This document shows, piece by piece, positions 1 through 12,228 of a DNA stretch of 64,000 nucleotides. Both the position numbers and the translations under genes were made by a program. Origin of the DNA: Mugil cephalus. Taxonomy: Eukaryota; Chordata; Actinopteri; Mugiliformes; Mugilidae. Below the pieces are notes generated by a model. The model did not search any database. It saw only the letters and a program-made list of their open reading frames with translations, and was not told where the DNA came from. The number at the start of each line of letters is the position of its first letter. Position 1 is the first letter of the stretch. The stretch spans positions 6,621,501-6,685,500 of the forward strand of contig NC_061781.1 of the NCBI RefSeq assembly GCF_022458985.1. Direction: 5' to 3'.

Positions 1-1213
1 CCCTGTCTTCGCCACCTTGTGATGACTTGAGTGAAACTTCGCTCAAATTTAAAAGGCCTTGATCCTCGGTCTTCACAAAGGCAGGGTAAGGTCGTCACAG
101 ATATCACAGCGTTAGTCACAGAGATCACGGCGTCACGGCACACTTCATGTCACATAAATCACTCAATTTAAACATTCCTTGAAATGAAAACAGGCCATTT
201 GTCCACGCTAAGGCCTTCTGAACTGCTCAGTCGGTAAACGAGTTAATCAGTGATCATCGCTGAGGTCATGTTTTTTAAATAAAGTGCAACACAGAGTCTG
301 TAGAACTGGCAGCATTCATTCATGTGTTACCTTGGAATAAATGGCTGGATAATAATGTGAGTTATGCGCCTCAGCATTTTCAAGAACCAGCAGGAGGATA
401 GAGCCACGTGCTTACAGGTGTTTCCTCCATCAGATCGCATTCACTGACCACCAGAAAAATCAGACAGACCAGTACCAAAAAACATTCCACAAGGCTGACT
501 TTATGTCATCATCATCTACATCATTCATTGAGTCTAGCTGATAAATACTGAATATGTCACTTAAAGGTTTAAATATAATATGCTACTATATTGTTTATAT
601 AAGAAATGCAGAGTTTGATTTAAAACTGTAATTACTGACTTATTTAAAATAAAAAATGTCAGCAGCTGACCCACAGTGCACAGCTTGAGCTGAAACAACC
701 ACGGAGAAGCAAGCCTGCCATTTACACCAGCGGCCCCGCGTTAACAATGAGGTCTTTTAGTGTTTAGATTGCATCTAACCACGTCTGGGAAAACGAGATG
801 TAAACAGTTTTAATGTATTAACAGAGACTCAAAGCAATTTATCGGTCGTCTAGTTGGGGTGTGCTGCGGGCTGAGTCCTTATCTGCGGCTGTTGGGGCTC
901 CCTGCTCGTTAAAGGGCCCAAAGGCGTCGCCATTTGAAAAGATTACGCGTTGTTTTTAAGCGGACAAACATTTTATATGGCTGAAAACTTGCCCGAAATT
1001 TCCTGCCCTGTTAATGAAGCTGTATTTTTTTATGGCCTGTTTTTTTTTGGTTTTTTTTAAGTCGCTGCTTTTTTCCATAACAACATGAGGGGGAGTTACA
1101 GGCCAATCTCTCACACCCAAAGAAAAAATAAAATAAAATAAATTTAATGTGCTAGTTATATTAGTCCAGTTTGGACCAAATAATTGGCTCAATATGACTT
1201 TTTTTTAATGTAT
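1..1213. other. Non-coding left flank
   Basis: No reading frame here looks like a conserved protein. In human the next gene beyond TWIST2 is HDAC4, convergent with it, so an hdac4 3'UTR on the plus strand could end here. Plus-strand AATAAA hexamers lie at 278-283 and 336-341 and in an A/T-rich run near 1125-1140, but there is no coding exon to anchor them. Placing hdac4 here is inference from human gene order only. Confidence 0.4.
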
Positions 1214-1502
1214 TTTATTTGAAATGTTTTCAGCTGAACCATGTATGTTCTAGCTCAAACGTCTGAAATAATAATCAAAACGAAACATATTTTGTTCAAA
1301 AATACGTGATTTAATAAATAAGCAAAAAAAAACAACAAAAATGTACACTGGACGGATTTTGGCTGGAGATTTGCTAAAAAAAGAAAAGAAAGGAAAAGAA
1401 AAAAAGGGGGGAAAAAAAGAAAATTGGTGAAATAGATCCATGCAGCGAAAGAGTCTAAATTGCATTGGTCCCTTTTACAGTCTACATGCGTACTTACACG
1501 AG

Positions 1503-1510
1503 TATGTACA
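1503..1510 (-). promoter_or_regulatory. Pumilio response element in putative twist2 3'UTR
   Basis: The minus strand reads TGTACATA, an exact match to the UGUANAUA consensus bound by Pumilio/PUF proteins. It falls in the putative twist2 terminal exon, where it could affect mRNA stability or translation. A single 8-mer can occur by chance. Confidence 0.3.
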
Positions 1511-1691
1511 GTATGCGTTCATTTCTTCATATATATATATATATTTATACTTTTGGTTTAGAGTCTTTAAAAATATATATTTCCCTCTAGAAACGATTAA
1601 AGGATTGCTTCTGCATAAATCCGAGCTATTCGTTGTAACACTTCTGGGCCTACGTTGCAGGGCTCCGTCTTTTTTCCTTCCTCCTCATACG

Positions 1692-1719
1692 CAGACAGAC
1701 AGACAGACAGACAGACAGT
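1692..1719. repeat. (CAGA)n microsatellite
   Basis: About six tandem CAGA units on the plus strand (TGTC on the minus strand), inside the putative twist2 3'UTR exon. Confidence 0.85.
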
Positions 1720-1853
1720 CAGAAGGGATGAATCGCATCCACGCACACTCCCCTAGAGTTTGTGGGTCACGTTACGTCTCTCCGCCATGCCTTTGAGGTC
1801 GATGGGTTCTCCAATAATCCCTTTGGTCTTCGTACTTTGTAGAAGTAAACAGT

Positions 1854-3901
1854 CTGTGAAGGAGGAAAACAAGAGAGAATATTGATTAGATGAACGTAGT
1901 ACTTAATACCCAGGTCGTTGTCTTCTTCGGGTGAGGAGTTGAGGACATGTGATGTGTTTCGCCGGCTCTCTTCGCATGTGGGAAGTCATTAATGAATCAA
2001 TTATTAGCCGCTGAGCTGAGTAAAACCACATGGCTGCACAAAAAGCAGGACCGGTTTTGCGTTTGAACGTCACAGCTGCATGGAAACACGGAGACGCGCA
2101 CCTGAGTAAATTCACGCGTTTTCGTTTCTCCGTGGATTAGCGGACAAGCCTAAACCAATAAAAAGCCAAATCCTCGGAGCACCATTAAGCCAGGTGTTTT
2201 TACTGAGCTGCGCCACGGCGTTCACCAAGGGCGCAATTTTTCAAGTTTACTTTGAAAGGCCTTTCGCACGTACGAACAATGTCTTCTTGTTCCTTTGCTT
2301 TTCACCTGCTTGAATCCATGCAGCTAAACGACTGTTGTTTATTATTAGTCAACAATGTATTTAAATTAAATAGCTACGTGTGAAAAAACTATTTGGAGGA
2401 ATTTCAAGAGCAGCTTCAAATCGCGTCAGGCGTCCTAAAGGCCAGACTCCACATCTCAGTGCTTTATTTTACATTTCACTGGGGCCAGTTAAAGTTCCAC
2501 ATTATTTTTTTATTTTATTTTTTTAAATCCACCTTCAAATTTACTGTGCTCACACAAATCACTGTAATGAAGCTCGTTCCTCTCCCCGCGGCACCGGGAT
2601 TAGTTTATAAGACAACAAAGCCTCGCTGATGAGCAGTTACGACTGGGCGGTCTGCTAACTACACGTCAGGCCCATGAGAAATAAACAAACCCTGCTCCCA
2701 GTTGTTTTAACTGAAAAGTGTTATTTAGTGTCATTTGGCCTGTGCTTTTATTCCCAAATGTTTTCGGCCGACCATCTAATAAGAAGAGAAGACCTAAACA
2801 AACCTGTACCTTTTCTTTTCTTATATTATGCAACATGTCACTTGCGTATTTTATGACAAACACATCTCCTAGCTATTTTTTTGGATAGCTTACTGCACTG
2901 GTGAGCTCTCCAGACCAGGCTCCGAATCTTCAAAAGTAACGTGACCAAATCCTGACTGCTTGTTAATAAGGGCCTCTGTTTTTATTGTCTTGCACTGGCT
3001 TGAACCTTCGTGTCCAGCCGGGCTGCCCATTCCTGCGGTCTCCACACAGGAAAGCACTTCATTGTGGATATAAATTACCCGTGGTGGCACTACAGCTGCG
3101 CTTTGTACCAGTACTGCTTTTTTTTCACCACGCTCATTATGAAATGTTGTTAAGGGAGACTGGATAAGGATAAACTGCAAAAAAAAAAAAAACAAAACAA
3201 AACAAAAAAAATAATTTTACGTCTTTGTACGCAAAAAATAGAACAGAAACAGACGACGCATATTGTTCATCCCTGGTATGTCAAAGTGTTCCAAAACTAT
3301 TATTTGTGTTAATCCGCCTACTTCCCTCCGCCTAGCCCCCTTTCTCAAAACAAACCAAGTGTTCTAATTTCCACATGCTGAACCGGACACTCGTTCGACT
3401 GGATTCTTACGGTAATTTGACCTTTAGCGATAACTTCCCTGATGGATCGAGCCCCGCGCACCCCCGCATCCAGATGCAGGCGCGCAGGCGGGCGCCGACA
3501 AGATGCTTAGGCCTCAGTGTGAAATCTGTCACAAGCGCGCACAGTTCGGGAATCTCGCTTTTGGTGAGCAGCCGATGCACAGAAACATGCCGATCATCAC
3601 CTCAACATCTGGCCTCAACTCCCCTTGACATACAAAACACGTGGCCGAATCACTCATAACTAGTCCCCAATTTGCATAAAATGTATGTAAATGTGTGAAG
3701 AAATTTCTAATCCATGAATCTGCCTCATATACTTCTATGTCAGCCTACAGGGAAGTGCTCGTTATAATAATCATTTTTTTTTTATACATTGTGCAATGAA
3801 GGAATAGTTTATTCACCACTATCCAAGATATGATTAAAAATGTATTATTTCTGTTACGTGAATATCAGTAATATTTTCTTGGTTTCATTTGTGGTACCCA
3901 C
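1854..3901 (-). other. twist2: Probable twist2 intron (in the 3'UTR)
   Basis: This stretch separates the twist2 coding exon from the putative UTR exon. On the minus strand it starts with GTGGGT (just below 3902, 33 nt past the stop codon) and ends with a pyrimidine-rich CAG at 1854-1856. It holds A-rich tracts (3179-3212) and no convincing coding sequence. The several 60-100-codon open frames on both strands show no recognisable domain. Confidence 0.4.
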
Positions 3902-3934
3902 CGCTTTGGCATTGTAAATGAAGGTCTCTGGGTG

Positions 3935-4429
3935 CTAGTGAGATGCTGACATAGACCAAGCGCCCTCCATCCTCCACACTGAGAACGCGTAACTGAGTCT
4001 TTCGTGCGCTACGTAGCTGCAGCTGGACATCTTGTTGTCCATCTCGTCGCTCTGCAGCACCTGACACAGAAAATCTATGTATCTGGAAGCCAGCTTCAGA
4101 GTCTGTATCTTGCTGAGTTTGTCCGACGGCAGCGTGGGGATAATTTTGCGCAAAGACGCGAAGGCCTCGTTCAGTGACTGAGTCCGTTGCCTCTCCCGGA
4201 CGTTGGCCAGGACCCGCTGGTTCTGCAGCTCCTCGTAGGACTGCGTGCTGCTCGGACTCGGCTTCTTCCCCCGCTTCACGGGACCCGGGCTGCTACTGCT
4301 GCTATCCTCGCTGGACTTTTTGCTGTTCCTCCTCTTCCTCGCGAAGCGTTTCTGCTGCCGGTCCAGCTCCTCCTCGCTGGTCACCAGACTATCCACAGGG
4401 GAGACTGGAGAACTGGAGCCCTCTTCCAT
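3935..4429 (-). CDS. twist2: Twist2 bHLH transcription factor
   Basis: Intact 164-aa protein (human TWIST2 is 160 aa). Twist proteins are nuclear bHLH factors that pair with E-proteins on CANNTG E-boxes and control mesenchyme, dermis, skeletal and neural-crest derivatives. Seen: N-terminal [15 protein letters not shown] as in TWIST2; two basic lysine/arginine clusters near residues 27-38 and 52-56; the bHLH at about 71-122, with basic region [19 protein letters not shown] including the DNA-contacting Glu in RERQR; and the C-terminal Twist (WR) box at 144-164, ending WSMSASH. An in-frame ATG lies 16 codons upstream at 4475-4477, but the 4429 start matches the family N-terminus. Linkage to asb1 and traf3ip1 matches human 2q37.3 and supports twist2 over twist1. 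The coding region has no intron, as usual for the family. Confidence 0.95.
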   Translation of the reverse strand: MEEGSSSPVSPVDSLVTSEEELDRQQKRFARKRRNSKKSSEDSSSSSPGPVKRGKKPSPSSTQSYEELQNQRVLANVRERQRTQSLNEAFASLRKIIPTLPSDKLSKIQTLKLASRYIDFLCQVLQSDEMDNKMSSCSYVAHERLSYAFSVWRMEGAWSMSASH

Positions 4430-4508
4430 TTCTTTCTTGAAGAAATGCAGGGATAGAGAGGAAAAAACGGTGTCCACCTTTGAAGCCGTGGTTACAGAAA
4501 AAAAAATG

Positions 4509-4517
4509 TATAAATAT
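4509..4517 (-). promoter_or_regulatory. TATA-like element upstream of twist2
   Basis: The minus strand reads ATATTTATA about 80 nt upstream of the twist2 start codon. If used, transcription would begin near 4480, leaving a 5'UTR of about 50 nt and excluding the upstream in-frame ATG at 4475-4477 or placing it at the very cap. It is not a perfect TATAAA and A/T-rich runs surround it, so this is tentative. Confidence 0.25.
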
Positions 4518-7307
4518 CCTTGCAGATGAGGGGAATAATTTCAAGATGTCTCTCTCTGCGCTGCTCACTGCAGAGGGAAGGGAGCTCAAACTGGCGGTTG
4601 GCACGCTTCTCCTTTCTCAGGAAGTTTTTTCCTTAAATTTTTTTGGAAACTTTATCCCGGTTTCAGATGCTAAATAGCTTTCAGAGTGGAAGGGGAGGGG
4701 TTTTGAGGGCGAAGGGGGAGCTAGTGTGCGCCTCGGTCCTCTAATAAGCAGGAGGGACCAGTCATGGTTTCGTGTGTCTGGATGACTAGAAGAAGGCACC
4801 GATTCTCTGTCAAAAGCAACGGGTGCTTTTTCTGGTTAGTTCCATCGAACAGACCATTTCATCTGACAACAAAATTAGACTTATTTAGATTATTATTACT
4901 TTTAAATAGCTGTACCACACTGAACCTAATTATGCTCGTTTCAAATGTATTTTTCGTTACGCATTTACTGAAATAATTGCTGATTTTTGAAATATTTGTC
5001 ATACATTTAAAAAAAATACTTTATATAAAAAACTTTGATTTGGGAAAAAATACAATATTTTATAATATGCTACAAATGTGTCGGAAAGTTATTGGATTTT
5101 AATAAAAGTAAAGAATGAATCAGAGCTCTTTGGGGTCAATAAAACAATCAAATTAACAGTTGCATAAAATCCAACTGTTCCTGGAGAATTATGGCTTTTT
5201 GCCACCGTGCAGTCCCTCTGTGTAAGGCCTTTTACACGCAGTCAACCCGTCCGTCTACAGCAAATACAATGTTTTTAACTGCAGTGTCAAGAGGGCGATT
5301 TACGCACAAACTCGCCGGTCTGGAGGAAATCAATCCGCTTGATCTCTAATCGAATCAAGTCTGCGCGCTCTCGCTCTTCCTTTAATGTGGAAGTCAAACA
5401 GGAAAGAGGCTTAAACCAACCGACGGGCTCTCCGGTTTCCGCGGATACCTCCAGTGGACGGTGTCTCCGTGCGTTTTGTCAGCGGTCCACCTCTTCATCT
5501 GTCATGTCATGTTTTCCCTGCGCCGAGGCTGCACAGGTGGCTCACATTATAGAGACGAATTTATCCGCTGCCAAAATGCAGTTTGTCCAGATCAGCTGAC
5601 TGACCCCTGGAGTTTTCTGTGGCTCTGTGTTGTTGTGGGTTTTTGAGGAAAGCCAGCGCACTTCGGCTCCAATGAACTGCAAAAAAAATAAATGAACAAT
5701 TAATCAAACAACCATAATATATATATATCTACATAATGTCATAAAAATACGTTTTTGAAAAAAGGATTAGAATATAATTTAATTGCACCTAAAATTATTT
5801 ATTTCAACTTATTTTCCATTTGTTATGATAATGTGTTTAATATGACATTCCTCGACAAAGATAAATGAGTGCGGGGATGTAAATGTTACCATAATTTAGT
5901 AGTGCAGGTGACCTTAAAATGATATGCTGTGACTTAGGGAAACCAGGCATTAACTGTTAATGTGAATTAAATAACCAAACCTGTCATTATCCAAACTGTA
6001 AGAACAAGTCCATTAGGAAGCAGTTGTGCTAATTAAGACTATACCACACACCTCAATGCTAGAGAAATCTGTGAAAATAATCACATGACATCATCTGGAG
6101 TGTCCATGCTGTGTGTGCATGTCCAGGGAGGCTGCAAATGGGCTGGAACCTCCTGAAAGTTACTAAACCAGTGAGTATTCTCCTGGTATCGACTCCTTCA
6201 GGCCTTTAGGAAAAGCCGTCTGCTTTGTGTTTTGGGCTCCACTGATCATGGCTACTGTCACACCACCATGACCCAGCACCAGAGCTCTTAATTCAAACAG
6301 TGGCGTGCCCCAGCACAGGTCGACGTGTGGCCACATTTTATGGGCCTAGTTTATACAACATCTTTATCTTTACCGCGTCCCGCATGCAAATACACAAGCA
6401 GGGTTAGCCGGCAGGACGCGCCCCTTCGCAGGAGCACATCCACGGTCACGCATACACACACTTTCCCTGATTATGACCCCTGACCTGCTGCTCCCTGCCT
6501 CAGCTGCAGGAGGCCTCCGTGCCCAGGGGAGAAGGTTGCAACTTGCAGAGTGAGAGACTGATCCTGTGCAGCGTCTGTGAGGTCGGCTCCACATATACAC
6601 GCTCCGCAAGAAGAAAGGGGGTGAGAGCGGGGGCCCCCCAGCCGGCACTTTTCCATCCACTGTATGCTCTGGGCAATGACAAGCAAGCACCTAAAGACAA
6701 GAAACACATAACGAGGAAGACAGTTTGGACTAGCCTCAGATTGATTATACTCCACCAGCAAGGCTTGAAAGTAACGATGCTATTAAAACCTCTTAGTAAG
6801 TCAACATCGTCATAGAAGTGTTAATAGATTGAGCCTGTCCCAGTTAAAGCACAATTGCATTGATCAGATATCAAATCGTTAAGTCGAACTGATCATTTCG
6901 TGTACTTCAGGTCTGATGGGGGAAATGCAGACTGTAATGTCTATAAGTGCTCCTTAATCCTCTGTGGATCACGGTAAATGATTCATGTACATCTCACCCA
7001 GTGCTCATCGGGTTTGAAAGGAATTTTCATTCTCTATGAGTCTCACAAGACCCCCACCCCCAAGAGAGAACTGACGGAAGATAAAAAGAGAGGCATACGC
7101 AGCAAAATGAAGTGCGACAGAGGGGGTGTTGGGGGGGTGACCTGCCTCTCAGATCAAAGATGAGCCCGGGCCATAATTCAGCAGAGCGGGATGACGTACC
7201 TCTGTCTTGTTTGACACCTTGGAAACCAGCTCCACATGGGTCGAGGGCATGGCCTTAATGAGCTCAGATCCTGTCTGCTGTCACATCAGCAGAAATGCAT
7301 CCTTGTC

Positions 7308-7355
7308 GCACGCACGCATGCACGCAAGCACGCAAGCACGCAAGCACGCAAGCAC
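7308..7355. repeat. Tandem GCACGCAA-type repeat
   Basis: Units of GCAC GCAA/GCAT repeat about six times on the plus strand. The mixed tetramers make an effective 8-bp unit. No gene overlaps it. Confidence 0.75.
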
Positions 7356-7837
7356 TGCCGCCGGCCTTCGAGCCGGCCTCGTAAATAGGAATGACTGGAA
7401 TGGGAATGAGAGGTGGCGAGAGACAAAGAGCAGGTTCAGGGAAAGAAGGAGGAAGGGGACAAAAACACAGAAGAGGCCAAATGCAGGAACGTGCGATGAT
7501 TCACTAGAGACTTTCATCTGACATGGAGGGTTATGGACGTGTGAGGGAAGTTATGGGAGGGATGATTTGTTAGAGGCTGCGATGAGTGGAATTTTACTGT
7601 CCATGTGCCTGCCAGGATCACTTACCTCCGACTTCAGCACCACCCCACCATCCCAAGCACTTGTGAGGCTCACCCCAAATGATCTTGGCAAAAAGTATTG
7701 AAGCCATGGCCTATGCGCAATTGTGTGCACATGTCTACTTGTGTGTGTGTTTTAAACTCATGTACAGTGTACATTATCACCTGATTATGATGTGCATCTG
7801 TGTCCCTACATCTGCCTCTTCACAATTGCACTTGTAC

Positions 7838-7880
7838 TGTATGTGTGTGTGTGTGAGAGAGAGTGTGTGTGTGCGCGCGT
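7838..7880. repeat. GT/GA-rich microsatellite
   Basis: A run of TG dinucleotides interrupted by a GAGA block and ending in CGCGCG, so a compound, decayed dinucleotide repeat. Confidence 0.6.
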
Positions 7881-10800
7881 CAGAAAGTGATTCAAGATGA
7901 ACCAAAGATGTTCAGCAGAGAAGGCCCAGCTGGTTTTCATCACACACAATATTGTGTCTATTACTAGCAGTGCAGTCGCTTTAAAAGCTACTTGTGGCCC
8001 CAGTGTTACCATTAGACCGACCATTTACATATCTGTCCTATACCCAACGCTACAATCTAAACTGGTCAGAGGACACCCGATGAAAGAGACGCAAAAATCA
8101 CATTTAACTGGGATGCAAACTCACTAGGGATATTTTGATTGTTTGAACTAAATGAACTGGGCCGGGGTGATGGCCGCTACGTTCACGTGCAGTCGCTTCA
8201 CGCATCAATGGGAAACAAACTGCCAGTTGAAGCGGAAACAAAACAGACAAATCTTCTTCGCTGTCTCCGTCTGAAACCGTCATCTGCAGTGAGAAGTGGA
8301 TTTGTAGCCAGAGTTTGAGAAAAACAACATCTATGTCTGTTTTACTGCGCTGCTCGCTTCCAGTAAATTGTGAAAATGTGACTCACAAGTCAATTCTGAA
8401 CAGTGCGCGTCAGAGCCGACGGAAATCCAAATTTATTGTTGCATTAAAGAAAATATGTCTTAAAGACATCACTGCCCTTTATTTAAACAGCAGCGATTAT
8501 ACACAACCTCAAAAGAACAATGGTAACCAGGACAAAACAACAATAGCTTTCTTTCATGCTAAAACCGAATCTTCTTCAGATGCACTGTCCCTGCTGCGCA
8601 CGCACAGGCTGGCTCTTAATAAGGAATAGTGAGGCTGCCACTTGTTTCTAATAAGCGCCTGTGTTTAGCAGAGGCTTCTACGGTGGAGGAAACAACTGGC
8701 AATATCAGTGAGAGCTACATATTGAGCTATAAAACTGTGGGGGGACCTGCACTCAAAAAGTCAACTCACTGTAACGCCAAGGACCCATTCATTCATACAT
8801 CCACACCTCTCCATTCTTCTGCCCCAGGCTTGATGACAAGGTGTTTCTGAAATCGCATTAGGGGCCCTTTCATAAAGGTTTCACTGGGGAGTGTGTAACA
8901 GCTTGAAGCATTTAGGCTTTGTTTAATACGATGCAGACTCGCTTCTCGATGCTTTGTCTCCTGTGTGTGGAAAGGGGCCTGGGATGCCAGAGACCCCCAC
9001 TGTCAGAGTTTGCTTTGATATCTTGGGGTGGAAGGGGAAACAGCGCAGAATAACCTCCCTGCACCTACACACATATGCACGCCCCTTCCACCCCCACCCC
9101 ACCCCCCAAAAAACCTGTATGCTCAATACCTGACTCTGCCCTGCTGCCCTGCAGAGTTATGGCCATCAAATGGATAAGCCAGGCTTTGAAGTGCGGCTCT
9201 CCGAGGCTTTACACCCTATGGGAGATGTGCACGAAGAGAAGGAATCATGATCTACACTTCTGTGTCCATTTCTGTTCAGACACGCTGTATCTGTTAGCTA
9301 AGGTGCCCTGGTTTCAAAACTCTCCCTGTCGGACAAAATTAAGCGGAAAAGTGCGCACACTTTAAAAAGAAACTTTAAAAATATGGATTACACTACGTTA
9401 TGCGATTTGTCCAAAGTGGCCTAAACCGTTCCACAATGATCAGTATGCGGCTCGATTACACGTCGACATGTAGCTGTTGAACCCGTATGATTAATGGCTG
9501 ACCCACTCTGCCACCTGAACTACATATTTATACGCGTATACACAAATGGATTGTGTGTGTGTTGAGGTGGGGTGCAGAAGGATACACTGTTTATTTTATC
9601 ACTTTTGTCCAATAAGAGAACGCTCTTGGAACAAAGTCACAAATGCTAAATTCAGCCGCGCTCAACGTAAATGCACTTCACTGACTTGACAGTTACATAA
9701 AACAGAGTTGCCAGAGCAATTACGCCGGCTATAACACAATTATATTCATTATGCATGTACTACTTCCAGAATCTGAACTTTAACCAGGCCGAACAGAGGG
9801 GGTGTGGGGGGGTGGGTCGTGATGGTGGGGTCAGAGTAAATTTGCTGAACAAATGACAGAAAGGCCGAGCGCTCGGGTGCTGATGGGGCAGCCCCCTGCA
9901 CAAATAGTCTAGCGTAATTAGAGCTGCACTTGTGACCCTGGTGCCAAGGTTAGCGTGAAGGCAGGCCCAGGTTCACAGTGCGATGTGTTAGCCAGGTGGC
10001 TCGGTCGGGCCGGGCTACAGTGGGGTTAGTCTGGGGGAAGGCAGTGCTTGGCAAACAGGGCTGTTGTTTGTTCTGCTGATTGGGCTCTGAAAAGCCGGCT
10101 GAAGATCCCCGGATGTCAACACAGAGGTGGCATTTACAGTCTACTGTCACTCCTTCAGCGTCACCTGTGTCACCAATAACACGCTCAGCTCTGCTAGTTG
10201 ATCCTCAAGAATAATAAATCTGTCTGACCCTGTGGCTACCCTTTATTTTTTCTTCTAATTTCACCGCGAATCCTGATATCACTCTTAACACATCCTGCTA
10301 ACGCCTCAGAGAACCTGCAGAGTTGACCGTGTTTATTTCTCTTCTAACTGATTGTTTTCTCTGGCCACCAGGAGGCCTGCACTTCTGGTCCAAGGAGGAC
10401 ATTATAGAGCGTTCCAGCACTCAACAGAGGAGGCTTCAAATGTGTGGCCCCCCTCGCCGTACAAGGCCCTCGCGGCGCAGGCCCCTTGGACGGCCTGAGA
10501 CGACACCACATTTTTTTTCTTCACGCTCTCTGATCTGAGTTATTAGCTCTGAGGCTAAAAGCGCAGTGTTGTGTTGAGAAGAGGCGCTGGAATGAGAAAA
10601 GCAGGTGAGCCACTTAACTAGAGTTTCACAGCTATTAAAGTGCCAACACGCTGGGTCACCATGGCGATCGGTGGTAGGTGCGCGGCTCCTGGGGAGTCAC
10701 CGTTCTAGTCTGAGGGGGCAGATGTTTGTTTTATGTAAGTTATTTAGGTGAGTCTGCTTCACAAAAGAACCCACATGCTGCCCCCTCGGTTAAATGAGAT

Positions 10801-12184
10801 GTTATCCTATTTTCAGTTACACCAGTTAAAAGCAAAGCTCAGGAGTCAGAAAGTTAAAGCTACTTAAAATGTCGTAGTTTCAAAATTGACGATAATAGGT
10901 CACTTATGGATTTAATGGCTTGATAACGCACTCAGTTCTTTAACTCTTTCTGCATATCGACATGTTCAGCTTTGGTTTTTGCATTTTAAAGAGGCAACCT
11001 GAAAAAAAGTTCTAGTTCTATCTACAAATCTCTGTTATGTCACATTTTGTGTTCAAGCGTGAGAATAACATGGCAACTGAGTCCAGGGCGGGCCAATCAA
11101 GTTGTATAAAAACACTTGCCCTCACAGTACTAAGAAACTGGAGTCTGTGGAGACATCCCACACAAAATCCTAAGCAACTTACAGTTAGCGTTGTGTGACC
11201 CTGTCATCTTCATTGACTGTATATACAACTGACTGATGATGTCACATGGGCACATTGAGAAGTTCAAAAACAAACCTGCTATTACCACTTACTGCCACAG
11301 GTGTCGCCAAAAACAAACTCGGGTCCTCAAGACTGCCATGTTAAGTACACATCTTTTTGTCACCTTGTTGGTTTGAGTTTGTTCTATACTGTGACAGTTT
11401 TTTTATTTGCACATTGGATGTATGTGTTGTTAGAGGTAAACATTTAAAATGAAAAAAAAAAAAAAACGTCAGTGACCACATTCTGTGTGATCCCAAGAGT
11501 GCAAAATATACCAGCCGAGAAAAACACTCAGTTTTAACAGCCTCCTCTAGTTTCCCTCTAATTTTTCATGCACTAGAATAAAGAAAGTACAATTTCTTTA
11601 GTGCAATAGGAATTGAATTAAAAAAAAAAAAACTAAAGCTAAAATACTTATACTAAAATACCTATACATGTTTTGTATGTGTCTGACCCTACTGTACCTG
11701 TGAGTTCAAACAGTATGCAGATAAATAACAGCCTTATGTCCCGTGTTCAAAAATCTGTACAAACAGGTGTTTTTCATCTCCAAGTCTACATCAGTGCACC
11801 CTCTGGCTTATTGGAAGTATTAGTGGGTAACGTGATATTTTATACCTAAACTCTGTAGTAGAAAACTTCAAAGTGAGCAATTTCAACAAAATCTTAAATT
11901 AAGTTTAGTATACATTTTAACCACTTTATGCAATGCATATATGTCACATTTAAAACTTCGTAGGCTTTTCTATTCTGACTGATTTGTGACCTCTGGGCAG
12001 ATCTGTTTCAGATCTTCTTTCATCCAGATTCCAACATTGTTCCAACAGGATGTGATGCACTAATTATATTTACAAGTGCAAGGGCCAGACTCCAGAGTTA
12101 CACTAACATGATAAACACACCTGCCGGCTGATGGCAGAGCAGCCTCTCTGTGTTTGTCAGTATGACTCTGCCGGATGTTAAATC

Positions 12185-12228
12185 AATAAACTACCTCAAC
12201 GCAAAAAAAAAAAAAAAAAAAAAAAAAA
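12185..12228 (+). mobile_element. AATAAA followed by 26-base A-tail (retroposed 3' end?)
   Basis: AATAAA at 12185-12190 is followed about 12 nt later by 26 uninterrupted A residues (12203-12228). This is the signature of a polyadenylated RNA copied back into the genome. No parent gene is recognised upstream and no target-site duplication was identified by eye. A simple A-run expansion is the alternative. Confidence 0.35.

Larger units (their letters stand above)
1219..1853 (-). other. twist2: Probable twist2 second exon (3'UTR)
   Basis: On the minus strand a strong splice acceptor lies at 1854-1856: a pyrimidine tract followed by CAG, with a CTAAT-type branch-point candidate about 30 nt upstream. 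The sequence after it carries no long frame. Twist-family genes usually have an intronless coding region followed by an intron in the 3'UTR, so this fits a terminal UTR exon. It contains a (TGTC)n run (plus-strand CAGA, 1692-1719), a perfect Pumilio element TGTACATA (1503-1510) and ends near a minus-strand AATAAA at 1214-1219. The matching donor would be GTGGGT just below 3902. Extent is inferred; only the splice-site and polyadenylation strings are seen. Confidence 0.45.

Noticed and set aside
4430..4477. Sixteen-codon N-terminal extension of twist2 from the upstream in-frame ATG
   Set aside because: The family N-terminus begins at the 4429 ATG, and the extension is unlike other Twist proteins.
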